Both the position numbers and the translations under genes were made by a program. Of a stretch of DNA of 64,000 bases, positions 8,215 through 16,867 are shown piece after piece; position 1 is the stretch's first letter; each line of letters begins with the position of its first letter. The notes beneath the pieces were generated by a model. That model had not been told where the DNA came from and searched no databases. It worked only from the letters and a program-made list of their open reading frames with translations. The stretch comes from Palleronia pontilimi (GTDB lineage: Bacteria > Pseudomonadota > Alphaproteobacteria > Rhodobacterales > Rhodobacteraceae): contig NZ_JAEKPD010000002.1 of assembly GCF_016412875.1 (NCBI RefSeq), positions 186,001 to 250,000 on the forward strand. The letters run 5' to 3'.

Positions 8215-11200
8215 ATGCGCCACGACGTGAGCCTTCAGGACAAGTACGACCTGTCGAAGCACCACGTCTTGCTGAACGGCACACAAGCGCTGGTGCGGCT
8301 GATGCTGATGCAGAAGGCGCGCGACCGGGCGGCGGGGCATGATACGGCCGGTTATGTCACCGGCTATCGCGGCTCGCCGCTGGGGGCGGTGGACCTGCAG
8401 ATGGCCAAGGCGGGCAAGCTGCTGACCGCAAGCGACATCGTTTTCCAGCCCGGCCTGAACGAGGATCTCGCCGCCACCGCGCTGTGGGGCACCCAGCAGG
8501 CCGGGCTGCGCGGCGATGGCAAACATGACGGGGTCTTCGGCCTTTGGTACGGCAAGGGTCCCGGCGTCGATCGCTCGGGCGACGTGATGCGCCACGCCAA
8601 CATGGCGGGCACCGCGCCCTTGGGCGGCGTGATCATGGCCATGGGCGACGATCACACCGGCGAATCCTCCACCACCTGCCACCAGTCCGACTGGGCCATG
8701 GTGGATGCCTACATGCCCGTGCTCAGCCCGGCGGGCGTGCAGGAAATCCTGGATTTCGGGCTTTACGGCTTCGCCCTGTCGCGGTTCGCGGGCGTCTGGG
8801 CCGGGCTGAAGCTGATGAAGGACACGGTCGAGGTCACGAGCGTCGTGGATGGCCGCCCCGACCGCATGTCGTTCGTGACGCCCGACTTCGCGTTGCCGCC
8901 CGACGGGCTGCACATCCGGCTGGCCGATCACTGGGTCGCGCAGGAAGCGCGGATGGTGAATTACAAGCGCCACGCGGCCGAGGCGTTTTCGCGCGCCAAC
9001 CGCATGGACCGCCGGGTCTGGGGCAAGCCGGGCGCGAGTATCGGGCTGGTGGCGGCGGGCAAGAACTGGCTGGACCTGCAACACGCGCTGGGGCTTCTGG
9101 GCCTTGACGCGGGCGCGTGCGAGCGGCTGGGGATCACCACCTACAAGGTCGGCCAGACCTGGCCGCTGGACATGGACGGCTTCCACGACTGGGCCGAGGG
9201 GTTGGACCTGGTCATCGTGGTCGAGGAAAAGCGCAAGCTGATCGAGGTGCAGATCAAGGAGGCGCTGTTCGACGACCGCAAGGGCCGCCGCGTCTATGGC
9301 TGGCACAAGGGCGACACGTGGGAACATGGCCGCCGACTGGTGCTGTTTCCCGTCGCCATGGCGCTGGACCCGGTGCAGATCGCCGAAAAGCTGGGCGATA
9401 TCTTCATCGAGGAAGGGCGCGACAGCGACCACATGCGCGGTGCGCTGGGTCGGGTGCGCGACGCGCGCCGCGCCGACAACGCCCCCGAGATCGCGTCCCG
9501 GCTGCCCTATTTCTGCGCGGGCTGCCCGCACAACACGTCGACCAAGGTGCCCGAAGGCTCGCGCGCCTATGCCGGGATCGGCTGTCACTTCATGGTGCAG
9601 TGGATGGACCGCGACACGCAGGGCTTCACTCACATGGGGGCAGAGGGCGCGAACTGGATCGGCGAGGCGCCGTTTTCCAAGACCCACCACGTCTTCCAGA
9701 ACCTGGGCGACGGGACCTACAACCACTCGGGCCTGATGGCGATCCGCGCGGCGCTCGCGGCAAAGACCAACATCACCTACAAGATCCTCTACAACGACGC
9801 GGTGGCGATGACCGGCGGCCAGCCCAATGATGGCGACCTGCATCCCGACCGCATCGCGCGCGAAATCCAGGCGGCGGGCGTGAAGCATATCGCCGTCGTC
9901 TATGATCCCAAGGAAGAGCCGGTGCGCGACGGCTACCCAAAGGGGCTGACCTGGTATGAACGCGACGACATGCCCGCCGTGATGGAGCGGATGCGCGCGG
10001 TCGAGGGCGTCAGCGCCATCATCTACATCCAGACCTGCGCCGCCGAGAAGCGCCGCCGCCGCAAGCGCGGTACCTTCCCCGATCCCGACACCCGCGTCTT
10101 CATCAACACCGATGTCTGCGAAGGCTGCGGCGATTGCGGCGTGCAGTCGAACTGCGTCGCCATCGTGCCGGTCGAGACCGAGCTGGGCCGCAAGCGCGCC
10201 ATCGACCAGTCCAGCTGCAACAAGGATTACAGCTGTCTGAAGGGCTTCTGCCCGTCCTTCGTCACCGTCGAGGGCGGCGAGATCCGCAAGGAAGCCACCG
10301 CCGAGATCGACGTAGGCCATCTGCCGGACCCCGAATTGCCGAAGATCGACGGCACGCACAACGTCGTCATCACCGGCGTGGGCGGCACCGGGGTCGTGAC
10401 CATCGGCGCGGTGCTGGCGATGGCGGCGCATCTGGACGGCAAGGGCGCGGGCATGATGGAAATGGCGGGGCTGGCCCAGAAGGGCGGCGCGGTGCATATC
10501 CACTGCCGCCTGGCCGAGCGGCCCGAGGATATCAGCGCCATCCGCGTGGCCAGCGGCGAATGCGACGCGCTGGTAGGAGGCGACCTGGTGACCAGCGCGG
10601 GCGCCAAGACGCTGGGGCTGATGCGGACGGGGCGGACCGGGGGCGTGGTCAACAGCCACGAGATCATGACTGGCGATTTCACACGCGACACCGCGTTCCG
10701 AATCCCCGCGGACGAGCTGTCTATTGCCCTGGAGCGGCGCCTGGGAGACGATCTGCAGCTGTTCGATGCCTCCGAATTGGCGCGCGTGCTGATGGGCGAC
10801 ACGATCTTTTCCAACATGATCGTCTTCGGCGCGGTCTGGCAGCGCGGATTGATCCCGGTGGCCCATGACGCCATCCTGGCGGCGATCGAGATGAACGGCG
10901 CCGCGGTCGCGCGCAACCAGCGCGCGTTCGAGCTGGGACGCTGGGCGGCGGTGAACCCCGACGGCGTCGCGCGGGTCCTTCATCCAACCGTGGTCGCCAA
11001 GCCAAAGTCGCTGGACGAGCGCATCGCCTTTCGCGCCGAGCACCTGCGCGCATTTCAGGGCAAGCGGCTGGCGAAACGGTATCTGAAGCGGCTCGAAGGG
11101 ATCACCGACCTCGAGGTGAAGGCCGCCGTGGCCGAGGGCTATCACAAGCTTCTGAGCTACAAGGATGAATACGAAGTGGCGCGACTTCTGCGCGCAACCC

Positions 11201-11631
11201 GCGCGCAAGTGGCCGAAACCTTCAACAGTGCTCCGAAACTGACCTATCACCTGGCGGCCCCGCTTGTGGCGAAGACCGGTGCCGACGGGCGCCCGGGTAA
11301 ACGCGCCTTCGGGCCGTGGATCGAGCGTCTTTTTCCGCTGCTGGCGCGGATGAAGATGCTGCGCGGCACGCCGCTCGACCCCTTCGGCCGCACCGCCGAG
11401 CGCCGGTTGGAACGCGCGCTGATCGCCCAATACGAGGCTGACATCGACGCGGCCCTGCCCAAGGTGGGCTCTGCCCGCGACGCGGTGATCGCGCTGGCGC
11501 GGCTTCCGTTGGACATCCGCGGTTTCGGGCCGGTGAAACAGGCGAATGCGGATGCAGCCGCCCTGCGTCGCGAAGACCTGCTGGCGGCGATCGACGGGGG
11601 CGATGCAGGGATGCGACAGGCGGCGGAATAA
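8215..11631 (+). CDS. Indolepyruvate ferredoxin oxidoreductase, single-chain
   Basis: 1138-residue enzyme that oxidatively decarboxylates aryl-pyruvates (from Trp, Phe, Tyr transamination) to acyl-CoA and passes electrons to ferredoxin. The N-terminal pyrimidine/transketolase-like domain has GYRGSPLGAVDLQM; the ThDP domain has FCAGCPHNTSTKVP and AYAGIGCHFM; a ferredoxin-like segment has CEGCGDCGVQSNC and a further C-x5-C-x4-C around residue 670-680; the C-terminal gamma-like domain starts with ITGVGGTGVVTIGAVL. All archaeal-type subunits are thus fused in one chain, as is common in proteobacteria. The frame opens at a GTG two codons earlier, but ATG 8215 is 7 nt after AAGGGAG and fits better. 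Divergent from the LysR gene, its probable regulator. Confidence 0.93.
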   Translation: MRHDVSLQDKYDLSKHHVLLNGTQALVRLMLMQKARDRAAGHDTAGYVTGYRGSPLGAVDLQMAKAGKLLTASDIVFQPGLNEDLAATALWGTQQAGLRGDGKHDGVFGLWYGKGPGVDRSGDVMRHANMAGTAPLGGVIMAMGDDHTGESSTTCHQSDWAMVDAYMPVLSPAGVQEILDFGLYGFALSRFAGVWAGLKLMKDTVEVTSVVDGRPDRMSFVTPDFALPPDGLHIRLADHWVAQEARMVNYKRHAAEAFSRANRMDRRVWGKPGASIGLVAAGKNWLDLQHALGLLGLDAGACERLGITTYKVGQTWPLDMDGFHDWAEGLDLVIVVEEKRKLIEVQIKEALFDDRKGRRVYGWHKGDTWEHGRRLVLFPVAMALDPVQIAEKLGDIFIEEGRDSDHMRGALGRVRDARRADNAPEIASRLPYFCAGCPHNTSTKVPEGSRAYAGIGCHFMVQWMDRDTQGFTHMGAEGANWIGEAPFSKTHHVFQNLGDGTYNHSGLMAIRAALAAKTNITYKILYNDAVAMTGGQPNDGDLHPDRIAREIQAAGVKHIAVVYDPKEEPVRDGYPKGLTWYERDDMPAVMERMRAVEGVSAIIYIQTCAAEKRRRRKRGTFPDPDTRVFINTDVCEGCGDCGVQSNCVAIVPVETELGRKRAIDQSSCNKDYSCLKGFCPSFVTVEGGEIRKEATAEIDVGHLPDPELPKIDGTHNVVITGVGGTGVVTIGAVLAMAAHLDGKGAGMMEMAGLAQKGGAVHIHCRLAERPEDISAIRVASGECDALVGGDLVTSAGAKTLGLMRTGRTGGVVNSHEIMTGDFTRDTAFRIPADELSIALERRLGDDLQLFDASELARVLMGDTIFSNMIVFGAVWQRGLIPVAHDAILAAIEMNGAAVARNQRAFELGRWAAVNPDGVARVLHPTVVAKPKSLDERIAFRAEHLRAFQGKRLAKRYLKRLEGITDLEVKAAVAEGYHKLLSYKDEYEVARLLRATRAQVAETFNSAPKLTYHLAAPLVAKTGADGRPGKRAFGPWIERLFPLLARMKMLRGTPLDPFGRTAERRLERALIAQYEADIDAALPKVGSARDAVIALARLPLDIRGFGPVKQANADAAALRREDLLAAIDGGDAGMRQAAE

Positions 11632-11681
11632 GCCGCAGGTGGCGCTGCGGGCGGACGCCGTTCCGAGTTAGTCAGAAGGGC

Positions 11682-12599
11682 ATGAAACGCTTCCGCCCTC
11701 CGACCGGCCGCCACGCGGCGCGCGATATCTCTTATGCCAGCGCGGCGCAGTCACGCAGCGGCCAGGCGCTGATCCGCGCGGTCGAGAACGCCACCGGTCG
11801 GCTGCGGCTGATCCGGCGCGCCAATGGCTATGGCGACGAGATCGCAGGGGGGCGGATGTTCTGGGACGTCATGGCGGAAAGGTACGGGCTGCGCCTGGAC
11901 ATCGTGGACGGCGCGTTGGATCTGATCCCGCGCGATGGGCCGCTGGTGGTGGTGTCGAACCATCCCTACGGGATCCTGGATGGGCTGATGATGGGCCTGA
12001 TCCTGAGCCGGGCGCGGGGCGTTTTCCGGATCCTCGCCAATACCGTCTTTCGTCGCGCGGACGAATTGAACGGTGTCATCCTGCCCGTCAGCTTCGACGA
12101 GACGAAGGCGGCCCGGGCGCAGAACATCGGCTCGCGGAAGGCGGCGCTGGACTACCTGGCCGGTGGCGGCGCGATCGGCGTCTTTCCAGGCGGCACCGTG
12201 TCGACCGCGCCGCGCCCCTTCGGCGTCCCCCGTGATCCGATGTGGCGGGGCTTCACCGCGAAGATGATCGCCAGGTCCGGCGCGACGGTCGTGCCGATCC
12301 TGTTCCACGGCCACAATTCGCGCCTGTTCCAGCTTGCGTCGCACCTGCACCAGACGTTGCGGCTGGCGCTTTTGATCAAGGAATTCGGCGCGCGCGTCGA
12401 TGCTCCGGTAAAGGTGAGCGTCGGCACTGCGATCCCGCCCACCGAACTGGCCGCCCGCGCGGGCGATGCGCGCGCAATGATGGACTTTCTGCGAGACACG
12501 ACCTATGCGCTGTCACCGGAGCCGGTCCAATGCGGATACGGTTTCGAGTTCGAGCGGCGGTACAAGGCACTCACCCATGGCGATAGGCATATTCGATAG
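11682..12599 (+). CDS. PlsC-family lysophospholipid acyltransferase
   Basis: 305 residues. The acyltransferase signature is present as [10 protein letters not shown] (an N-H-x4-D variant, about residue 90) and the [14 protein letters not shown] block that corresponds to the substrate-binding EGT motif. The protein probably acylates a lyso-lipid at the membrane face, for example lyso-ornithine lipid (OlsA-like) or lysophosphatidic acid; the exact acceptor cannot be decided. It overlaps murI by 23 bp, so the two are probably in one transcript. Confidence 0.85.
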   Translation: MKRFRPPTGRHAARDISYASAAQSRSGQALIRAVENATGRLRLIRRANGYGDEIAGGRMFWDVMAERYGLRLDIVDGALDLIPRDGPLVVVSNHPYGILDGLMMGLILSRARGVFRILANTVFRRADELNGVILPVSFDETKAARAQNIGSRKAALDYLAGGGAIGVFPGGTVSTAPRPFGVPRDPMWRGFTAKMIARSGATVVPILFHGHNSRLFQLASHLHQTLRLALLIKEFGARVDAPVKVSVGTAIPPTELAARAGDARAMMDFLRDTTYALSPEPVQCGYGFEFERRYKALTHGDRHIR

Positions 12600-13386
12600 C
12601 GGATTGGGGGGCCTGACCGTGCTGGACGCGGTGCAGAGGCGTCTGCCGGACACTCCGTTCATCTACTTCGCCGACTCGGCCCACGCGCCCTACGGTGTGC
12701 GCGACGCCGACGACATCTTCGAGCTGACGACGGCTGCGGTGCAGGCGCTGTTCGACCGGGGCTGCGACCTGGTGATCCTGGCCTGCAACACGGCTTCGGC
12801 GGCGGCGCTTCGGCGGATGCAGGAAAGCTGGCTGCCCGAGGGCAAGCGCGTACTGGGCGTGTTCGTGCCGCTGATCGAGGCGCTGACCGAACGCCACTGG
12901 GGGGACAATTCGCCCCCGCGCGAGGTCGCGGTGCAGCACGTCGCGCTGTTCGCCACGCCCGCCACGGTGTCGAGCCGCGCGTTCCAGCGCGAACTGGCGT
13001 TCCGTGCCATCGGTGTCGATGTCGAGGCACAGGCCTGCGGCGGCGTGGTGGATGCCATCGAAGAGGGCGACATGATCCTGGCCGAGGCGCTGGTGCGCAG
13101 CCACGTGGACGCGCTGAAGCGCAAGATGCCGCATCCGCAGGCGGCCGTTCTGGGCTGCACCCATTACCCGCTGGTGCAGGAGATCTTCCAGGACGCGCTG
13201 GGCCCCGAGGTCAACGTCTTCAGCCAGGCGAACCTGGTGGCCGAAAGCCTGGCCGACTACCTCTCGCGGCATCCGAAGATGGTGGGCGCGGGCGAGGCGG
13301 GATACCTGACCACCGGCGATCCGAGGCGCGTATCGAACCGGGCCACCCAGTTTTTGAAGCGCAAGATCACCTTTGAGCAAGCTTGA
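12577..13386 (+). CDS. murI: Glutamate racemase
   Basis: 269 residues. Both catalytic cysteines are seen in their family contexts: [14 protein letters not shown] (N-terminal half) and [13 protein letters not shown] (C-terminal half), with the N-terminal [14 protein letters not shown] and the [11 protein letters not shown] block. It supplies D-glutamate for peptidoglycan. I start at ATG 12577 (MAIGIFDSG), which begins exactly at the conserved region and lies inside the last 23 bases of the acyltransferase gene. Ends 60 bp before argC. Confidence 0.96.
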   Translation: MAIGIFDSGLGGLTVLDAVQRRLPDTPFIYFADSAHAPYGVRDADDIFELTTAAVQALFDRGCDLVILACNTASAAALRRMQESWLPEGKRVLGVFVPLIEALTERHWGDNSPPREVAVQHVALFATPATVSSRAFQRELAFRAIGVDVEAQACGGVVDAIEEGDMILAEALVRSHVDALKRKMPHPQAAVLGCTHYPLVQEIFQDALGPEVNVFSQANLVAESLADYLSRHPKMVGAGEAGYLTTGDPRRVSNRATQFLKRKITFEQA

Positions 13387-13389
13387 GAG

Positions 13390-13428
13390 CATCCGAAAGG
13401 ATGTCCCCGCGACTATCCTGGATAGTCG
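13390..13428 (+). promoter_or_regulatory. Two adjacent hairpins upstream of argC
   Basis: CATCC-GAAA-GGATG (13390-13403, GNRA-type loop) and CGACTAT-CCTGG-ATAGTCG (13410-13428, perfect 7-bp arms) fill the gap between murI and the argC ribosome-binding site. The second is also a 19-bp palindrome and could be a protein operator; either an RNA leader element or a DNA operator is possible. Confidence 0.4.
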
Positions 13429-13446
13429 TGTTCCCGGAGAGAGAGC

Positions 13447-14475
13447 ATGAGCCACAGTATCGCAATCCTTGGTGCTTCTGGATATACGGGCGCGGAACTG
13501 GTGCGTCTGATCGCCACCCATCCGAGCTTCAAAATCGTGGCGCTGAGCGCGGACCGCAAGGCGGGCCAGCCCATGGGGGCGGTGTTCCCGCATCTGCGGC
13601 ACCTGGACCTTCCGGAGCTGGTGACCATCGACCAAATCGACTTCGGCGCCGTCGACCTGGTGTTCTGTGCCTTGCCCCACGCCACGTCACAGGCCGTGAT
13701 CGCCACCCTGCCGCGCGATCTGAAGATCGTGGATCTCAGCGCCGATTTCCGGCTGCGCGACCCTGCGGCCTACGCGAAGTGGTACGGCAAGGCGCATGAC
13801 GCGCCCGACCTGCAGGCCGAGGCGGTGTACGGGCTGACCGAGTTCTACCGCGACCAGATCCGGTCCGCGCGGCTGGTGGCGGGCACCGGTTGCAACGCGG
13901 CCACGGGGCAATACGCGCTGCGCCCCTTGATCGAGCGCGGGCTGATCGACCTCGACGACATCGTGATCGACCTGAAGGCCGGGGTCAGCGGGGCGGGGCG
14001 CGCGCTGAAGGAAAACCTGCTGCACGCCGAGCTGAGCGAGGGCACGCATGCCTACGGCGCGGGCGGCACCCACCGCCACCTGGGCGAGTTCGACCAGGAG
14101 TTCAGCGCCATCGCCGGGCGGCCGGTCGAGGTGCAGTTCACGCCGCACCTGTCGCCCGCCAACCGGGGCATCCTGGCCACGATCTACGTGAAGGGCGAGG
14201 CCGACGCGATCCACACGGCCTTCACCGATGCCTACACTGACGAGCCCTTCATCGTCGTGCTGCCCATGGGCGAGTTGCCGTCGACGCGCCATGTCCGGGG
14301 ATCCAATTTCGTGCATCTCGGGGTCGTGGCGGATCGGCGCGCGGGGCGCACGATCGTCTTCGCGGCGCTGGACAACCTGACCAAGGGCTCGTCGGGGCAG
14401 GCATTGCAGAACGCCAACCTGATGTTATCTGAAGATGAGACCGCCGGGCTGATGATGGCCCCCGTCTTTCCGTGA
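13447..14475 (+). CDS. argC: N-acetyl-gamma-glutamyl-phosphate reductase
   Basis: 342 residues; third step of arginine synthesis, NADPH-dependent reduction of N-acetylglutamyl phosphate. The N-terminal Rossmann motif is [16 protein letters not shown], followed by [10 protein letters not shown] and [11 protein letters not shown] typical of ArgC. The catalytic cysteine lies in [18 protein letters not shown]; most ArgC proteins have a PGCYPT-like loop here, so this is a variant, in my recollection usual for this bacterial family. The C-terminal [16 protein letters not shown] carries the conserved His. GAGAGAG precedes the start. ccmE begins 7 bp later, so they may be co-transcribed. Confidence 0.95.
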   Translation: MSHSIAILGASGYTGAELVRLIATHPSFKIVALSADRKAGQPMGAVFPHLRHLDLPELVTIDQIDFGAVDLVFCALPHATSQAVIATLPRDLKIVDLSADFRLRDPAAYAKWYGKAHDAPDLQAEAVYGLTEFYRDQIRSARLVAGTGCNAATGQYALRPLIERGLIDLDDIVIDLKAGVSGAGRALKENLLHAELSEGTHAYGAGGTHRHLGEFDQEFSAIAGRPVEVQFTPHLSPANRGILATIYVKGEADAIHTAFTDAYTDEPFIVVLPMGELPSTRHVRGSNFVHLGVVADRRAGRTIVFAALDNLTKGSSGQALQNANLMLSEDETAGLMMAPVFP

Positions 14476-14482
14476 GGCCGCG

Positions 14483-14941
14483 ATGAAATCGCTCAAGAAA
14501 CAGCGCCGGATCCAGGTCATCGCCGTCACGGCGGTGGCGCTGATCGTGTCGACCGCGCTGATCGGCTACGCGATGCGGGACGGCATCAACTTCTTCCGCT
14601 CGCCCAGCCAGGTGGCCGAGGCACCGCCGGGCCCGACCGAGGTGTTCCGCATCGGCGGTCTGGTCGAGGACGGAACGCTCAAGCGCGGGCAGGGCGAGAC
14701 CGTGCTCTTCTCGGTCACCGATGGCGCCGCAAGCGTTCCGGTGGCCTATACCGGCGTGCTGCCGGACCTTTTCGGCGAAGGCGAAGGCATGGTCGGCACC
14801 GGCCGCTACGTCGACGGCACGTTCGTCGCCACCGAGATCCTGGCGAAACACGACGAATCCTACATGCCGGCCGAGGTGATCGACGCGCTGAAAGAGCAGG
14901 GCGTCTACCAGGATCCGAACGCAGAGTTGCCGACCAATTAA
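14483..14941 (+). CDS. ccmE: Cytochrome c maturation heme chaperone CcmE
   Basis: 152 residues. An N-terminal basic stretch and one membrane anchor (about residues 10-28) precede a periplasmic OB-fold. FRIGGLVEDGTLKRG and the heme-binding motif AKHDESYMP are visible; the His in AKHDE is the residue that binds heme covalently in this family. CcmE receives heme from the CcmABCD complex and passes it to CcmF/CcmH. In this window the ccm genes are split: a lysis cassette lies between ccmE and ccmF. Confidence 0.96.
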   Translation: MKSLKKQRRIQVIAVTAVALIVSTALIGYAMRDGINFFRSPSQVAEAPPGPTEVFRIGGLVEDGTLKRGQGETVLFSVTDGAASVPVAYTGVLPDLFGEGEGMVGTGRYVDGTFVATEILAKHDESYMPAEVIDALKEQGVYQDPNAELPTN

Positions 14942-14985
14942 CCGCGCCGCGCGACGGTGCTTTCCATCAGTTTCGAGGGAAAGCC

Positions 14986-15597
14986 ATGCGCAGTATCGAA
15001 GACATCGCAGAAGAGATCGTGGCCCGCGAAGGCGGCTACGTGAACGACCCCGACGATCCGGGTGGCGCCACGAAATACGGCGTGACCATCGGCACGATGC
15101 GGCGGCTGGGCCTGGATCTTGACGGCGACGGTGACGTGGACGCGGGCGACGTGCGCCTGATGACCCGCGAGCGGGCGCGCGACATCTTCCTGCAGCATTA
15201 CTTCCACCGGCCGCGCATCGCCGAGCTGCCCGAGAACCTGCAGGCAAGCGTGTTCGACATGTATGTGAACGCGGGCCGCAACGCCGTGCGAATCCTGCAA
15301 AAACTGCTGTGCGACATGGGGCAAACGGTCAGCATCGACGGGCTGATCGGCCCGCAGACGGCGGCGGCAGCCGCGCTGGCGCAGGCCCAGGCCCCGCACC
15401 ATCTGCGCGATGCCTACGGGATCGCTCGGCGCAACTATTACTACCGCTTGGGTGACCGGCGCCCGTCCCTGCGCAAATTCGCGCGGCGGCGCGACGGGGG
15501 CAAGGGCGGCTGGATCACGCGGGCCGAAGAGTTCATGTCCCCCCGCTATCACCTGAGCCCCGGCGAACATGCGAAGCGGGTGATGGCATGGGCATGA
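14986..15597 (+). CDS. GTA-type endolysin (GH108 muramidase with peptidoglycan-binding domain)
   Basis: 203 residues with no signal peptide. The N-terminal domain matches glycoside hydrolase family 108: AREGGYVNDPDDPGGATKYGVT, with the expected catalytic Glu at residue 15. It continues with an EF-like loop (DLDGDGDVDAGD), and the C-terminal part with QTVSIDGLIGPQTAAA resembles a PG_binding_3 domain. Without a signal peptide it needs a holin to reach the wall, and the next gene, overlapping by 10 bp, encodes one. In R. capsulatus an endolysin-holin pair outside the main cluster lyses cells to release GTA particles; I infer the same role here because a GTA cluster lies 35 kb downstream. Confidence 0.88.
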   Translation: MRSIEDIAEEIVAREGGYVNDPDDPGGATKYGVTIGTMRRLGLDLDGDGDVDAGDVRLMTRERARDIFLQHYFHRPRIAELPENLQASVFDMYVNAGRNAVRILQKLLCDMGQTVSIDGLIGPQTAAAAALAQAQAPHHLRDAYGIARRNYYYRLGDRRPSLRKFARRRDGGKGGWITRAEEFMSPRYHLSPGEHAKRVMAWA

Positions 15598-16091
15598 TAG
15601 ACAAACTCATGGGTGCGGTTTTCGGCTCGGGCAACAAGGCGCTGGTCGAGACGATCGAGGTCTTTCGCGAAAACTCCGAGGCCGGGGCCGAGCGCGATGC
15701 CGAACGGGCGAAGGCCGCGCTCGAGCAATTCGCATCCGAGTTCGCGCGGACCCAGAAAGGCGGCTTCGACCGTTTCATGGACGGTCTGAACCGCGTCCCG
15801 CGTCCCGCCATGGCCTTGGGCACGCTGGGGCTGTTCGCGGCCGCCATGATCGACCCGGCATGGTTTTCCTCGCGGATGCAGGGCCTTGCGCTGGTGCCCG
15901 AGCCGCTTTGGTGGCTTCTCGGGGCGATCGTGTCCTTCTATTTCGGCGCCCGTCACCAGGTGAAGGGACAGGAATTCCAGCGCTCGCTGGCGCAGACCCT
16001 GGCAGTGGCGCAGGCCGCCGCGCCGCGCCCGGAGCCAGGCGATGACACCAATGCTGCGCTGCGGGATTGGAAGGGATCCGATGGCGTCTGA
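15588..16091 (+). CDS. GTA 3TM-type holin
   Basis: 167 residues. A long charged N-terminal region predicted to be helical (EVFRENSEAGAERDAERAKAALEQFASEF) is followed by RFMDGLNRVPRPAMALGTLGLFAAAMIDPAWF, then a second hydrophobic segment (PLWWLLGAIVSFYFGARHQVKGQ) and an acidic tail. The RP-P-x4-GTLGLF...DP block and the YFGARHQ motif are what I know from the holin-of-3TM family involved in gene transfer agent release. Overlaps the endolysin by 10 bp and the next small gene by 11 bp, so the set is one operon. It would open the inner membrane for the endolysin. Confidence 0.88.
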   Translation: MGMIDKLMGAVFGSGNKALVETIEVFRENSEAGAERDAERAKAALEQFASEFARTQKGGFDRFMDGLNRVPRPAMALGTLGLFAAAMIDPAWFSSRMQGLALVPEPLWWLLGAIVSFYFGARHQVKGQEFQRSLAQTLAVAQAAAPRPEPGDDTNAALRDWKGSDGV

Positions 16092-16275
16092 CCTGGTCCT
16101 GAAGTTGGTGGCCGAGCATGGGCCGTGGGTGATGCTGGTCTTCTACCTGCTTTATCGCGACGGGCAGAAGGACGCGGCCACGCGCGAGATGCTGAACAAG
16201 AACACGGCCCTTCTGACGGAAATGACCACGCTGATCCGCGACCGTATGCCCGTGAGCTACGGGAGCTACCGATGA
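16081..16275 (+). CDS. Small one-TM protein of the lysis cassette
   Basis: 64 residues. A hydrophobic stretch (about residues 12-25, HGPWVMLVFYLLYRDG) is followed by a charged helix. I choose ATG 16081, preceded by AAGGGATCCG, over an in-frame ATG at 16042. It overlaps the holin gene by 11 bp and shares ATGA with the next gene. Size and topology fit a second holin, antiholin or spanin-like accessory; no family recognised. Confidence 0.75.
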   Translation: MASDLVLKLVAEHGPWVMLVFYLLYRDGQKDAATREMLNKNTALLTEMTTLIRDRMPVSYGSYR

Positions 16276-16391
16276 TCTGGTGCAGGATCCGCCGATTCAT
16301 CCTGGGGCGCGCCTTCCTGCGCGACTTGGCCCGCAACCGCGCTGCCGCCGACAGGCTGGACCGCGCATTGAGAGAGGTGATGGGGAAATGA
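16272..16391 (+). CDS. Very small basic protein of the lysis cassette (39 aa)
   Basis: 39 codons, ATG at 16272 overlapping the previous stop (ATGA) and its own stop overlapping the next start (ATGA). The product is strongly basic and amphipathic (MIWCRIRRFILGRAF...RAAADRLDRAL), with one cysteine near the N-terminus. Double ATGA coupling argues that it is translated. It could be a membrane-active peptide or a regulator of the holin; nothing in it matches a family known to me. Confidence 0.6.
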   Translation: MIWCRIRRFILGRAFLRDLARNRAAADRLDRALREVMGK

Positions 16392-16810
16392 AGATTGCCC
16401 TGACGCTGACCGCGATCAGCTTCGTCGCCCTGAGCGGGGTTGAAACCCTCTACGGGCAGGATGCGACGTACCAAGTGGCCTCGGGAGGGATCATCGCCAT
16501 GTCGGCGATCATCGCGGGGACGTTCCTGTGGCTCTGGCGGGTGCGCGCCACGCCGCTGGCGCTGGGGATGTCCTTCAGCTGGTCGGGCAGCGCGCTGGTC
16601 CTGGCCTGGTGGTGGGCGCTGGCCGCGCGGGGCGTATCGACCAGCATGAGCGACCATCCCGCGCTGATGGGCTTCGTGGCGATCTATACCACCGGCGCCG
16701 TGCTTCACTTCACGGTGATCGAGGGCTCGCTTGGCTGGCCCCGCCACAGCGGCGCCGTGATCCCCCTGCTGGCCTTCGCGGCATCGGGGCTCGCGACCTG
16801 GCTGATCTGA
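16388..16810 (+). CDS. Five-helix integral membrane protein of the lysis cassette
   Basis: 140 residues, nearly all hydrophobic: five predicted membrane helices (about residues 1-21, 31-53, 58-77, 85-105, 115-140) with short charged loops (WRVRATPL, SLGWPRHSG). Tryptophan-rich third helix (AWWWALAARG). Coupled to the preceding 39-aa gene by ATGA overlap. Unrecognised family. It is the last gene of the cassette; ccmF begins 57 bp later, so it might alternatively serve cytochrome maturation, but the overlap pattern ties it to the lysis genes. Confidence 0.75.
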   Translation: MKIALTLTAISFVALSGVETLYGQDATYQVASGGIIAMSAIIAGTFLWLWRVRATPLALGMSFSWSGSALVLAWWWALAARGVSTSMSDHPALMGFVAIYTTGAVLHFTVIEGSLGWPRHSGAVIPLLAFAASGLATWLI

Positions 16811-16867
16811 AGTCACGGTCGCGGGTGTCGCATTGGCACCGCCGCGTGGGCCGGATAAGATGACCTC

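Noticed and set aside
8185-11430. 1081-codon open frame on the minus strand opposite the indolepyruvate oxidoreductase
   Set aside because: Antisense shadow of a high-GC gene: its composition (His, Arg, Gln, Val rich, no motifs) is that of a reversed reading, while the plus frame has cofactor motifs.
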